Shown: positions 16,014 to 28,329 of the stretch, in pieces
How positions within the stretch are numbered: position 1 is the first letter of the stretch
Layout: each line of letters opens with the position of its first letter
Assembly (NCBI RefSeq): GCF_024679095.1
Contig: NC_066535.1
Location: 4,756,274-4,820,273 of the forward strand
Length of the DNA stretch: 64,000 nucleotides
Origin: Eriocheir sinensis
Lineage: Eukaryota; Arthropoda; Malacostraca; Decapoda; Varunidae
Reading direction: 5' to 3'
Position numbers and translations under genes: made by a program
Notes under the pieces: generated by a model
Told to the model about the DNA's origin: nothing
The model's input: only the letters and a program-made list of their open reading frames with translations
Database searches by the model: none

Positions 16014-16240
16014 CCAGTCAACCTTCATGCTACCCCCAATCCACCCCTCGTTACCTCACCTCCCTTTCCTTCTCCCTTCCCCAGTCAACCTTCATGCTAC
16101 CCCCAATCCACCCCTCGTTACCTCACCTCCCTTTCCTTCTCCCTTCCCCAGTCAACCTTCATGCTACCCTCAATCCACCTCTCGTTACCTCACCTCCCTT
16201 TCCTTCTCCCTTTTCCAGTCAACCTTCATTTTTGCTATAA
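16014..16240. repeat. 67-bp tandem repeat, about 3.3 copies
   Basis: CCAGTCAACCTTCATGCTAC starts at 16014, 16081 and 16148, and CCAGTCAACCTTCAT at 16215. Copies 1 and 2 are nearly identical, and copy 3 has a few changes. Confidence 0.95.
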
Positions 16241-18229
16241 GGTGATCCCTGTTCTGCACGGCTTGCCTATGCGGCCTTCCTTCTATTGGCTTAATCTCAC
16301 CTCCCTTTCCTTTTCCCTCCCTTAATTAACGTTCATTCTACCCCCAACCCACCCTTCGTTAGCTCCTCCCCTAATCCTAGACACCTTCATTTACCCTCCC
16401 TATCGCCGGAAGCTCGCTCACCTTGTTTACATCGCCCCGACGCTTAATCGAGGCATTCAGCGACAATTTCTCGTCCTTCAGGGGATCGCCTCGCCCCAAG
16501 GCTGCCTCGGAAAACCCGGCTGTTGATGGAGTCGCAGTCACACGGTCCAGGTTCCTTGCAAGTTAAATTGGCTTATCTACATATATATGGCGGTGGAAGA
16601 GCTGGGTATTGAGCAAGTTACATAGAGAGAGAAGGAGATAGAGAGACGAGAGATGAGATCGAAAGTGAACAGTGCACAAGGGAGTTGAGAGAAGCAGAAG
16701 GAGAAAGAAGAAGAGGAGGAGGAGGGAGAAGGTCAGGTTTAATTCTAGGAAAGTTGAAGTGAAGGAGGGAAGGGGGAATGACGGAGAAAAGAGACAGACG
16801 TAGTCGTAAAGGAGGACGAGAAGGGAGGGGATTAATTTAAAGAGAGTTGAAGTGAAAGAAGGAATGAATGACGAAGAAGATAGATTCGTAGTTAAAGAAA
16901 CCAGACTTGAAAGAGAGGTAGAGAAATTTGGAGAGAGAAAACCGTAGATTAAAGAATGAACAAAATAGACACGCAAAAAAAAGAAAAAGAAGAAAAAGAT
17001 AAGAGCATATGAGGAGTTACAAAGAAAGAGATGCAGCCGAAGAATATAACTTAATAGAAAAGATAGATAAAAAAACAGAAAGGGAAAAACTGTCGAATGA
17101 GTGAGGAATTACAAAGATATTAATGTCGTTGAAGAAGGCAAAGGACCCGAAAAAGAAAGATATAGAAAAGATGTAGGAGGAGGAAAACTGTAAAAGGAAA
17201 GGGGAATGACAAAGATAGAGACACGCAAAAAGAAGAAGAAAACTGAAGAAGAAAACTGAGCCGTAAAGAGAAGTAAAGAAAGTTAGAGAAAGAAAAAACG
17301 GAAAGTAAAAGAGGAATTACAAAGATAGGGATTTAGTTAAAGAAGGAAACTGAGCCAAAAAGAAAGGCGAAGAAAGATTTGGAAGGAGGTAAAACGTCAG
17401 GAAGGGAATGCGATGCGATGAAGTGAGGGATGGAAAGGCGAGTCCATGTCTTGCCGAGTGATGAACATTCGGGGCGAGTTAAACAGACCAACATCAAAAG
17501 GGTTAAGTCCTCGCCGCCGACCGGGAGCCAGCGATAACTTTTTTCTTTTCCTTTTTTCCTGTTTTTCGTTTTTTTTTCGTTTTTTTTCGTTTTTCTTTTT
17601 TCTTATTGTCTTGTTGTTTTCATTCTTCTTCGTCTTCATCTTCCTTTTCTTTTTCTCCCCTTTTCTTTTCGTTTTCTTTTTCTACCCTTCCTAACTTCTT
17701 TCATTTTTCCCTTTTTTTCCGAATTTCATCCTCTTTCTTCTTCTTCTCATCTTCCTCCTCCTCTTCTCCCTCACCTCTTCCTCAACTTCCTCCTCGTCCT
17801 CCTCTTATTTTCTTCTTCCTCTTACACTTCCTCGTCCTCCATCCTTCCCCATTCCTCGACATCTTCCACGTCCTACTCCTTTCCCTCCTCATTTTCCTCC
17901 ATCTTATGCGGGTCTTGACCACCAACCAACCACCAACCAAAACCCTCACCCCCCCCCCCCACCACCACCACCACCACCATTCCGTACCCAGCCCCCTCAG
18001 GAGACTTACAAGAGCGCAGCAGCAGCAGCAGGAGGAAAGGAAGAGTATTGCGGATGGGAGGAACTCAGGAATACTCTCAGGCCAGGCTCGAGAGGTCAGC
18101 GCGGGGAAACATGGGAGGAAGGGACTCGTTTTGGGCCTCATATGCACTTTTTACGAGGAACTGATGCTCGGATGTAGTTTTCGTTGAGGAGTACGAGGGG
18201 GAGGCTTAGGGCAAGTAAGATGTTTGAAG
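16241..18229. other. No gene; purine-rich 16600-17400, pyrimidine-rich 17530-17900
   Basis: A long GA-rich strand (GAAGAA, AGAAAGA) switches to a T/C-rich strand at about 17530. A (CCA)n tract lies at about 17955-17985. An AG-bounded stretch at about 18001 was considered as an exon and rejected. Confidence 0.7.
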
Positions 18230-19200
18230 GTCACTCGAATTATATTTTTGAAGTATTTGTATTTGAAAGTACTTGTCATTAGTCCGGTTGAAATAAAGAA
18301 AAGTGATAAGAAAAAAAAGGAGGAAAGAGAATCAGAAACGCCTTATGAAATGGATGATGAGTAATGTTTTTAAGGAAAGTTAGTTGAATTATATTTCTGA
18401 TGGAGACTTAACAGGATTTCTTCCAAGTCTCGTTAAAATGAAAAGAATCGTGATTTGAATGTAGGAGGAAGAAAGTGGATGTTGATGTTTAAAGAAAGCA
18501 AGTCGATTTTTTTTAGGGGGGATTTTAAAAGTATTTGCTCATAATCTGGTTAACAAAAAAAGAATCGTGATTAGAATGTGGGAGGAAGAAGGTAGGTGTT
18601 GATGTTTAAAGAAAGCAAGTCGAATTATTTTTTTTTTTAGGGGGAATTTTAAAAGTATTTCCTCATAATCTGGTTAACAAAAAAGAATCGTGATTAGAAT
18701 GTAGGAGGAAGAAGATAGATGTTGATGTTTAAAGAAAGCAAGTCGAATTATTATTTTTTTAGGGGGAATTTTAAAAGTAATTCCTCATAATCTGGTTAAC
18801 AAAAAGAGAATCGTGATCAGAATCTAGGGAGAAGAATTAGAAACGCCTTAAGAGATATATGTAGAGAGGATGTTTAAAGAAAGTTAGCCGAATTATATAT
18901 TTTTGGGGGAGTTTTAAAAGTATTTCTTCTCAGTCTGCTAAAAAAAAAAAAATACGTGATCAAAATGTAAAGAAAAGATAATTAGAAACGGCAAAGGAGA
19001 CGGATTTTTTTTATTTTTTACGGCAGAGGAGATAGTGCAAGGGCGTAAAAAAAAATATATAATGAAAAAAAAAGCCCGCTACTTACTGAGGGGATATTTA
19101 AAGAAAGTCGAATTGTGGGGTTTTTTTTTTGGGGGGGGACAAATTTAAAAGTATTTCATCATAGTCTGACAAAAAAAAATAATCGTAGTCAGAATGTAGG
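18230..19200. repeat. About 120-140-bp degenerate tandem repeat, 6-7 copies
   Basis: The phrase GTTTAAAGAAAG(C)AAGTCGA recurs at about 18490, 18605, 18728, 18870 and 19096. Each is followed by a T-run, GGGGGA.TTTTAAAAGTATTT, TCATAATCTGGTTAAC and AATCGTGATTAGAATGTAGG. A LINE tail (19005-19088) interrupts the last copies. Confidence 0.85.
19005..19088 (-). mobile_element. Solo 3' end of the same non-LTR retrotransposon
   Basis: CAGAGGAGATAGTGCAAGGG, an A-rich run and AAAAGCCCGCTACTTACTG match 8978-9060 and the LINE tail at 44400-44475. It is inserted in the 120-140-bp tandem repeat, so it is younger than that array. Confidence 0.8.
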
Positions 19201-19870
19201 AAAAAGGAATATAAAAATGCCTTACGAGATGCACGTTGGGCGGAAGAAGAGAATTAAAGCATATAATTATTCAAAGACCCATAGCGTTCATACTCACAAT
19301 AGCAAGCCTCCCTTTCCCTTATTACCACATACCTACGCAACACAAGACCTGCTTCCATCCGCGTCGGGAAAAACGAAAACAAAACTAGCTGAAAAAATCC
19401 CAAAATCCCACAAAAAACAGTTAATAATAAGCGGAAGGCGAGCTAGAAACTGGATTAAAAAGTTTCCACCATACATATTCAACAGAGCCCCTTATTTTCC
19501 GTCACTTAATACTTCAAAGCTGCTTCCGTCCGTCCGTCCGCCCCGGGAAATAAAAATATAAACGCCATTAGTCGGGAAAAATAAACAAATCAATAAAGGG
19601 AACAAGCCGGGAGGAAGGGGAGCGGTGCGAGGGGGGCTGGAGGGGGGCGGCGCGCACACTCCCTCCTCGGCGCCGAAGGTCACAGGTTGTCCGAGGTGTT
19701 TTGAGCGTCATGAGGCTGCTGAAGGGCGCCGCGAGGTCACGGGTCACACGGGCTGCAGTGGGGGTCTCGTGGGTGGGGACTGGGTACGGGGGGAGGGGGC
19801 ACGCGCGGCCTAGAATTTACGTACGGAAAAGGACAGACAAGGAAGGCATAAGATCGAGTGGAGTAACAAG
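19201..19870. other. No gene; GC-rich pocket at 19600-19810
   Basis: A duplicated phrase (CTTCCGTCC / CTTCCATCC..GGGAAAAACGAAAA) occurs at about 19350 and 19520. The GC-rich pocket contains CTGCTGAAGGGCGCCGCGAGG but no frame that I recognise. Confidence 0.55.
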
Positions 19871-19871
<1 letters not shown>

Positions 19872-19901
<30 letters not shown>

Positions 19902-20003
19902 GAAGGGGAAGGGGAAGGATTTTTTTTTAGGGCAGGTGACTGAAGAGAATAAAGGGTGAAAAATAAAGAAGGTGATAGAAACGAAACATATGTAAGGCTA
20001 TGC

Positions 20004-20084
<81 letters not shown>
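19872..20084. repeat. (GA)n 19872-19901 and (GT)n-(GA)n 20006-20084
   Basis: Pure GA, then 100 bp later pure GT running into GA. Confidence 0.95.
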
Positions 20085-20229
20085 TTAGGGAGTTCTAGTG
20101 GTCCTCCAAGGTACTCCTCAAGGTAAAAAAAAAAAAAGCTCCGGTAGTCCTCCCCACGTCGCCTCCGGGAAGTCATCAGTGTTGTCCTCCTTGTTTGTGT
20201 TTCCCTTGTCTGAACCCTCCTTCATTACC

Positions 20230-20420
<191 letters not shown>

Positions 20421-20640
20421 CCTTCCGTTCCTTCTCTTCCCTTCACCCCTTCCAGCAAGCTGCAGGGTGTCTGGGTTATGGGCGTTGGGGGGGAAAGGGG
20501 GGAGGGACTTAACAGGATGGGAAGGGATAGGAAGGGATAGGGAGGATCAAGATGGGGAGGGATATTAGGATGGCAAACGATCAAGTATGTATTTATATTT
20601 GTCTAGTTTCAGCCGTTTATATGCTTACCAAGAAGACTTA

Positions 20641-20656
20641 TCATCATCATCATTAC

Positions 20657-20695
<39 letters not shown>
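20641..20695. repeat. (ATC)n/(ATT)n trinucleotide array
   Basis: TCATCATCAT passes into pure ATT. Confidence 0.96.
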
Positions 20696-20839
20696 GTGTT
20701 GCAGCTGTTCCCATCTTTTCTTTAGGTCTTTAGTAGCCTCGTGCTCTCAAGGTAATGCCGCCTCTTACCTCCTGCCATAAAACTAAGCTTCTAATTCCAT
20801 TATTTTGGGGGTTAGAGGGTGTAAGACGAGGAGCCAAAA

Positions 20840-20892
20840 GAGAAGGAGGAAGGGGGCAGGAGCAGAAGGAAGAGGAGGTGGAAGTGGAGGAG

Positions 20893-20926
<34 letters not shown>

Positions 20927-21300
20927 AGGAGGAGGAGGAGGAGGAGGAGGAGGAGGAGGAGTTGGAGGAGTTGGAGTTGGAGTTGGAGGAGGAGGAGGAG
21001 TTGGAGAAGGAGGAGGAGTTGGGGAAGGAGGAAGAAGAGGAGAAGAAGGAAGAAGGAAGAAGAGGAGGAGGACAAAGGGAGGAGGGGAAAGGAAGAAGGA
21101 GAAAGGAAGGAGGAGAAGAAGGAAGAAGAGAAGGAAGAAGAGGAGGAGGACGAAGGGAGGAGGGGAAAGGAAAGAGGAGAAAGGAAGGAGGAGAAAAAGG
21201 AAGAAGAGGAGAAGGAAGAAGAAGAGGAGGACGAAGGGAAGAGGGGAAAGGAAGAAGGAGAAAGGAAGGGGGATGATCAAGAAGAACAAGAACATGAAAC
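20840..21300. repeat. GGA/GGAGTT purine-rich array
   Basis: Imperfect GGA triplets with GGAGTT and GGAAGAA variants and an internal 70-80-bp block (AGGACGAAGGGAGGAGGGGAAAGG) repeated three times. It creates Glu-rich plus frames and Ser/Leu-rich minus frames of 170-240 codons that I do not call genes. Confidence 0.92.
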
Positions 21301-22661
21301 AGAGCAAGAAAAAGGGAAAGAAGAATATATGAAGAAAAAGAAGAAAAGAAAAAGAAAGATAAGTACCTATATGAACAACAAGTACACGAACCAGAACAAG
21401 AATGTAAAGAAAAAAGACGAAAAGGAAAAAAACAAAGAAAAACAAAGAAAAGGAGAAACAAAAAAAAAGAAAAAAAAGAAAACCCACCAATTCTTCAAGC
21501 GGCCTCAAAAAACGCCTCCTTCCTCCCGCACGACTCCAGATGAGGTTCAGAAGCGACCCGCCGATGCTCTTCCCCCCCCGCTGCTTGCCTCCCGCCGCGG
21601 CTCTGCATCAGTCTGTCTCTCGCCCAAGCTTTTAGTCCGCTTTTCTTCCCCTCACTAATCCCTTCATGCCACCACACCACAGTCGACTCATGCGCGTTCC
21701 CCTTCCCACCAGTTCTTCCCTAATCCCTCCTTTTCATTCCCTTCTTCTCCCCCCCATTCGTCTTTCCTGCTTTCAATCCATCTCCCTCCCTCGTCTTTGT
21801 ACTCTCTTCTTCCTTCAGTTTCTCTCTTTGTTCCATTTTTCATCCCTTCTTTTCATTCTCTCGCCTCCCCTTCTTTCTCTCTCTCTATCCCCCAATCCCT
21901 TTTCTTTCTCTTCCCTTCCTTCCGGCTCTCTGTCACTTTCTTCTTCCCTCCCTATCCTCTCTTCTCTTCTGTTATCTGTCTTTCTCTCCCTCTCCTCACT
22001 TTAGTTTTCCCCCTTTCCCTCACCGTCCTCTCCACAGTTATCTCCCTCTCTTTCCCTCTTCATTCTTCTTTTATTCTCCTCCTTCATATTGCTGTCTCTC
22101 TCCCTCTCCTCTCTCTTCAGTTATTTCCCTCTGTCCTTCTCCTTTCTTATCATGCTTTCTTTCCCCTCGTTGTCCCTCCTCTAAGTCCTTTCCTTCCTCC
22201 GTTTCGTCTTCCTTCTTTTCCAGCATTCCTTCTTTTTTTTCAGCTTTCGTGACTCAAGAATAGACAACCTAAAATATCACTAAGAATCAATATGTGGGCT
22301 CTGACTCCTCCTCCATCGTCCCCAGTGCCCTTTTAAGACACTTCGAACCCACACACTTTTTACCCACCGATGCTCTCATCTTCACAAGCTCTTATACGTT
22401 TTCTTTTTTCTCTCTCTCTCGTAAAGACTTGAGTTCGTTAATGAATGCTCGTGGGAGTAGTCTTGCGTGCCAGTCTGCTTATGTGAGTTCTTTGCTGCTT
22501 GGCTCGAGTTTTTCCTTTATTTGTTTGTTTTTTGGTTTTTTGCCTTTGCGGTTCATGGTATTAATGGCCAGGCAGCTTATGTACGAGTATGTGTGTAAAG
22601 GTTTTGTGTGGTGTGTATATTGTTGTTGGTTTGTGTGTTTTAATTGTGTTGGGGGTTGATT

Positions 22662-22666
<5 letters not shown>
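21300..22666. other. No gene; A-rich to 21490 then pyrimidine-rich
   Basis: 21660-22250 is C/T-rich (TCTCCCTC, CTTTCTT) with stop-poor frames. 22250-22660 is mixed. Confidence 0.7.

Positions 22667-22706
<40 letters not shown>
22667..22706. repeat. (GT)n microsatellite
   Basis: 40 bp of pure GT. Confidence 0.96.
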
Positions 22707-22708
<2 letters not shown>

Positions 22709-22989
22709 TCTTTGTTCTGCTCTCAGGGTGTTTTATTTATTTATTTATTTATACTTTTTTTTTGGCTTCTTTGTGTGTGTTAGTGTTTGATATTTATTGC
22801 TGTGGTGAGTTTTTTTTATCCTTCGCCATTAGTCTTATTTTTTTATTTCTTTTTTCTATTTTTTTCTCCTCAGCTTCAGTCTACTTTTTCATTATTTTTC
22901 AGTGTGGATTTTTTTTTCTTTTCAATCATTTATTTTTTTGCTTGATTTTTGCTCTATTTTTACTCTCGTTTTAAAAGCCATCGTTCTTG

Positions 22990-23105
22990 CCTCCTCCTCC
23001 TCCTCCTCCTCCTCCTCCTTCCTGCTCATGTCTTCCCTCCTATCTATCGCCTTTTAAATCTCATGCTGTGGGCCTTTTACGATGTTTACACTCACTGATT
23101 ACGTT

Positions 23106-23161
<56 letters not shown>
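22990..23161. repeat. (CCT)n 22990-23020 and (CA)n 23107-23161
   Basis: Two pure arrays with 87 bp of unique sequence between them. Confidence 0.95.
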
Positions 23162-23163
<2 letters not shown>

Positions 23164-23532
23164 GCGTCTCCTCTCACCCCCACGCAGAAGAGACGAAGAA
23201 AAGGATTAAAAAATAGAAGGGCGTTTTAGAAGAGGGGAAAAATATGGTGAAATTTGAAGGGGAAAAACATAGACAAGGAGTATATGCCACGGAAGGAGAA
23301 AGGTACTAAATAGGATGCAAGGAGGAGGGAAACGAAGAGAGGAAGGTAGGTAAAGACGGCACAGAGACGGAGAGAGAAATAATATTAAGGTTAGCAGAAG
23401 AGAGAAGAGGAGGAAGAAGGGAGATACAGTCGAAAGAAAGAAAAAAAGAATTGTACAGGAAAAGGGATGGTGTGAAGTATGACAGGGGAGGAAAGAAAGA
23501 AAGAATTAGGAAAGGGGAAAAGGGAGCTGCAG

Positions 23533-23582
<50 letters not shown>

Positions 23583-24125
23583 GGAAGACTGGAAAAGAGA
23601 ATGACAAAGAAAGAGAATCGTGTCATGAGAAGAGATGAGAGGAAAAGAGCAGAAAGAAGAAGAGAGAAGAGGAATGGAAAGGAGAGGGAAGGAGAGGAGG
23701 GGAGAAGAGAAGAGCAACGGGAATGTCCATGAGTAAGAGGGAAATTGGGGGGAACGGGTGGAGGGGGGGAGCGTCTGCTGCATGAAGGGGGCTTTCCTGA
23801 CACTCCTTTGGCACCGTGCCCATGGAAAGACTGCTGGCCCCATGACTTGGCTCGCGACCCAGACTGTGGCACTCCCCCCACCCCCCTTACCCTTCCCTCC
23901 CCCCCTACACTATCTCTCTCCCCCTCGCCCCCTGATCTTCCTCTGCGATGACCTTGACCCTCCGTGACCTCGCCCAAGGGAAAGGTGTAGTTTGGGGTGC
24001 GAAATTGTGTTAGTTTGAACAGGCTCTTACTTTTTGTTCTGGTTTATTGGCTTGTGTTGTTTTTTTGTGGGAATGTTGTGGGGTGGGAGGAGGGGGGAAG
24101 GGATTGTGTTGGGAGGGGTAGGGGG

Positions 24126-24126
<1 letters not shown>
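23162..24126. other. No gene; purine-rich with (GA)n at 23536-23577
   Basis: GAAGAGG-type DNA to about 23730, then a GC-richer stretch to 23990 containing C-runs. Frames on both strands are compositional. Confidence 0.7.
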
Positions 24127-24176
<50 letters not shown>

Positions 24177-24305
24177 GTGTCCGATAATTTCCAGATACGG
24201 CACGAAGGATGACAGATGATCGAGGAGGAGGAGGAGGAGGAGGAGGAGGAGGAGGAGGAAAAGGAAGAGGAAGAGGAAGAAGAAGAGGAAGAGGAGGAGG
24301 AGGAA
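24127..24305. repeat. (GT)n 24127-24172 and (GGA)n 24220-24305
   Basis: Pure GT, then GGA triplets passing into GAAGAGGAA. Confidence 0.95.
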
Positions 24306-24764
24306 TAATGGAAGGGAGGAAGAAATATGAGGGTTGAAAAGACCGGAGAGTTGTTTACTGTCACCGATTAAAAGCTATTAGAGAGAGAGAGAGAGACTTA
24401 AAAGAAAATGGTAAAAAGTCCACATAATTTTCTCCCAACCTTTTTTTTTCTTTTTTTCTTCTAAAACCGGAGCCCTTCTTTTTTTTCTAGTACATGATTT
24501 GCAGCTCATAGAACTCTTCCCCACGACAGCAAAGCACAGATTAATTAATACAAACAGTTAATTATTATGACTCGAGGTGTTTTGGTTGCACCTGGCCGCT
24601 CCCCTACGACGCAACTAATTAAGCTCTGCAGGTGTGCCGCTCAAGGTGGTTCCCTCTGTGTGGTGGGGCAATAGGACGCGACGGGGCTTCCAAAGGTAAC
24701 TAGGGGCGCGATTTATCTCCCCCTTTAGCAAACCTTTCTGTGTCGTGGGCTGCAGGTAAGGTGT

Positions 24765-25290
24765 GATGGATAAGCGGACACCAACATCCCAGTCTACCTA
24801 CACCCATACGTCAGGTGGAGAAGTTTAGTGGAATCTCTCTCTGTTATGTGCTGTAGATAAGGCCTGGTGGATGGATAAGTGGACACCAACATCCCAGTCT
24901 ACCTACAGCCATACGTCAGGTGGAGAAGTTTAGTGGAACCTCTCTCTGTTATGTGCTGTAGATAAGGCCTGGTGGATGGATAAGCGGACACCAACATCCC
25001 AGTCTACCTACACCCATACGTCAGGTGGAGAAGTTTAGTGGAACCTCTCTCTGTTATGTGCTGTAGATAAGGCCTGGTGGATGGATAAGCGGACACCAAC
25101 ATCCCAGTCTACCTACAGCCATACGTCAGGTGGAGAAGTTTTGTTTAACCTCTCTCTGTTATGTGCTGTAGATAAGGCTTGGTGGATGGATAAGCCGACA
25201 CCAACATCCCAGTCTACCTGCAGTCATTCGTCAGGTGGAGAAGTTTTGCTAAAGAGTGGAGGATGAAGGTGTTTCTTGTGGAGACTTCGG
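24765..25290. repeat. 105-bp tandem repeat, 5 copies
   Basis: GATGGATAAG.GGACACCAAC starts at 24765, 24870, 24975, 25080 and 25185, exactly 105 bp apart. Each copy contains CATCCCAGTCTACCT, CATACGTCAGGTGGAGAAGTTT and TCTCTCTGTTATGTGCTGTAGA. Copies 1-4 are nearly identical, and copy 5 diverges at its end. A related half-copy with the same downstream flank lies at about 25590-25710. Confidence 0.96.
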
Positions 25291-25369
25291 TAAATAGATG
25301 GTCGTGAAAGGCAAGATTGCTGTGTCGTGTGCTGCAGTGAATCCCTTGACTGCGGATTTCCTATAAGAA

Positions 25370-25531
25370 GACATCACCAAGCTACAGGAGTGGAGCAAAA
25401 AGTGTCTGCTACAATTCAATGAAGAAAAATGTGAAGTCCTGCACCTTGGGAGGGGATATCCAGCACACCAATATCACATGGGAAACACTCCACTATCCAC
25501 CACAGAGCCAGAGAAAGACCTGGGAGCATAA
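25370..25531 (+). pseudogene. Non-LTR retrotransposon reverse-transcriptase fragment
   Basis: The frame from 25370 reads DITKLQEWSKKCLLQFNEEK, CEVLHLGRGY, then NTPLSTTEPEKDLGA and TAA. This is the segment just after the catalytic YADD region in CR1/Jockey-type LINE polymerases (usual form LDKLQEWSDKWLLKFN..KC..MHLG, then EEEKDLGV). Only about 54 codons remain and the frame ends in a stop, so it is a dead fragment. It differs from the LINE at 45.4 kb (which has SDWSRRNLVSFNASKTQ here), so a second LINE family is present. It lies between two copies of the AAGAGTGGAG.ATGAAGGTGTTTC module. Confidence 0.85.
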
Positions 25532-25589
25532 TGTTACCAGGTTGCCAGTGAAGGCGAAATCCGCAGCGGACGGGTAAATGTCTGTCGGA

Positions 25590-25715
25590 TGTCTGACAAA
25601 CAAATATCCCAAACTACCTGCAGCCAAACGTCAGGTGAAGAGGTCTTGCTGAAGAGTGGAGTATGAAGGTGTTTCTTGTGTAGACTTAGGTAAATAGATG
25701 ATCGTGAAGGGTCAA
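25590..25715. repeat. Degenerate copy of the 105-bp repeat end and its flank
   Basis: ACAAATATCCCAAACTACCT..CGTCAGGTGAAGAGGTCTTGCT then AAGAGTGGAGTATGAAGG matches 25195-25310. The LINE fragment at 25370 therefore sits between duplicated flanks. Confidence 0.82.
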
Positions 25716-26460
25716 ACTACGTACACCCTCATCCTACACCCTCCGACCTTATATGTTGATGTATTGTGTGTAGCGTGGGTATAAGTACGTACGTATGACT
25801 GTGTATGTGCATATAACCAAAGACGCTTTCCAAATATGTGTTAGAAGAGATAATCCCACGTGTGTATTGAAGTAGTAAACTGCATACCTATATCAATATT
25901 ATATTAGTTATGAAGTGGCTCGTTCAAGTTGTACTGTCTAAAAATGCAGAAGTCCTTAGTTTTCATAGCGTATTCATAGCAAGTTACGTAATAATGGTAA
26001 TTGTGTTCTGGTAAACTTCAGGAGGGTAGATATAGTTTATTTCATGACCCCTCCATACGCGTTCCCTGCCCTTACTTGTACTACACCTGAGTCGTGAGTA
26101 TTGCGCCTCGTCTGGACTCCCCGCGGCGTTGTGGGTAATGCTCCTGCCCGTGCTGTGTGTATCTCCATCTGGCGGACGCTGGTGAGCCTCGCAATGAACT
26201 TCCAGACACTTCAAGTCCAGTTCTTCCCAAACTCGGCTCGTTCACATAGTCACACACAGGAACGAGAAATAATAAAAAGAAACCCTTGGAGAGTATTCTA
26301 GACTATCACTGCAATGAGAAGCACAGTAAATACGAGGAAGTTATGGAAATCCGTTGATAAATATGCAAGGAAATTAATCCCAGGAAAGTTAATAACACTA
26401 ATGCATGAAAGCGTTTGCCTCAAGATAAATATTCTGACTAAACCCACAAATACACGCTAG

Positions 26461-26461
<1 letters not shown>
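25716..26461. other. No gene seen
   Basis: Mixed AT-rich sequence. A short frame at 26101-26214 on both strands was examined and not recognised. Confidence 0.55.
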
Positions 26462-26783
<322 letters not shown>

Positions 26784-27169
26784 AGAAACACACCCTTCTT
26801 ATGCACTAACGCTTGTAAAACTTCCACATTATCAAGCCGTGTGAGTCTGGCCGCGTACTCCAGCTGGCACGTCCCGCGGGGCTTGTATGCTCGCGTGCAA
26901 ATTATGGCAACGTAAATACAAGGCACCAAAAATAAGTTTATTCTTCAGAACGTGGATGGAGTGCGTTATCAACCTGGTGTTATCGACTTTCACGGCTCCA
27001 CATACTGACGTCAACCTCTCCTAATCCACATGGTTCTCAGTCTCCTCCACTTCACGTAGCGCCTGTCAATCTTTGCCTCTCCTTCCTCATGGGCTTTTTT
27101 GTTGGTTTGTTTGATGTTTGTTTTTGCCCGTTAGCTGCTTCCTTTGATGTAAAAAACTTCCACATATCA

Positions 27170-27965
27170 ATTTCCACCACTCCACTTACCTCTTATGTTG
27201 GTATTATAAAACACTCTCGCTTCTCACATCAGCCATTTCTAAAGGTCAAAGAGGGGGTCAGTCGGGTTCCAATGAGTGTTTCTTCAGGTTCATGGTACAG
27301 AAGAAGACTCACACTACCACCAGGGTCATAAAACTACTACTGGAAATGCCCACAACTCCTACGAAAGCCTTGTCAAATATGTGTTCTTGTGCGGCGATAA
27401 GTCTTGTGATACGACCCTTAGTCTCCGATACTCCTCATACTTGTCAATATCCACCATTCCCCAACCAGCCTCAGTTACTCCACAAGCCTTTCATCATTCA
27501 CCATTCCACATTCCTAGCAACCTTAACCGTTCTACACTTATAGCAATCTCAAATACTCCACATACCAACTTCCACCATTCCACATGCTCCTCAGACTCCA
27601 CGATTCCATATTCTTACTAGTTTCCACCATTCCACACAGTACCTCTCAATCTTCCACCACTCCACATAGTAACTCACAACCTTCAGTACTCCACATAATA
27701 TCTTCTACCACTCCACACTGTAACTTTCGACTTTAAGTACTCCACATACTATCCTCTACCACTCCACAATCCTCTCAAACTCCCCCATTCCACATACTTA
27801 TTAACTTCCACCACTCCACATCGTACCTCTCAGTCTTCACTACTCCACATTCCAATATCTGCCCCTTCACAAGCCTTTCAATCTTCACCACGCCACGTAT
27901 CCATCAATCTCCACTCCTCCACTTTACTTATCAACCTCCACCACTTTACATTCTCCTCCTGATTC
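27170..27965. repeat. Degenerate CCACCACTCCACAT tandem repeat
   Basis: The phrase (T)CCACCA(C/T)TCCACATA recurs about every 25-50 bp, with CTC.CAATCTTC spacers, more than twelve times. Confidence 0.8.
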
Positions 27966-28329
27966 GTCTTGGGCTTCACCACTAACACGTACCTGCTATT
28001 ATTCCTTCCCTCCACCTTTCATCCTCCACATTCCTCTTCCACTACCATACAATTTAGCCACTCGTCCTAAATACACGTCTTGCCCACACGCACACCAATC
28101 ACGTCTTGCCAAACGCTCCTCTCATTTCCACGTCCTGCTCCCTAATTCATCCCGTCACGTTAATTTCAGGTTATTATCGGTCTGGGGTTTCGTGTCAGAA
28201 GGTAATTGAGTCTTGATAATGATGAGGATAATGATGATGACAATGGGAATAATGATAGCAATTCGCCAGTCATCTGTAGGTCACTCATTAGTTATATTTA
28301 TTATTTAGAAAGCTTACTAATTTGTTTGT
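27966..28329. other. No gene seen
   Basis: Mixed AT-rich sequence with GATGATAATG triplets near 28215-28260. Confidence 0.55.

Noticed and set aside
18001..18075. AG-bounded stretch reading ETYKSAAAAAGGKEEYC
   Set aside because: It is built on a GCA/CAG run, its donor is poor, and it has no similarity to the missing upstream Brp segment.
20730..21508. Glu-rich plus frames and Ser/Pro-rich minus frames of 170-243 codons
   Set aside because: GGA repeat translated in several frames on both strands.
24765..25290. CRISPR-like array
   Set aside because: The 105-bp units are contiguous tandem repeats without variable spacers, in a eukaryotic setting. The same holds for the other minisatellites.
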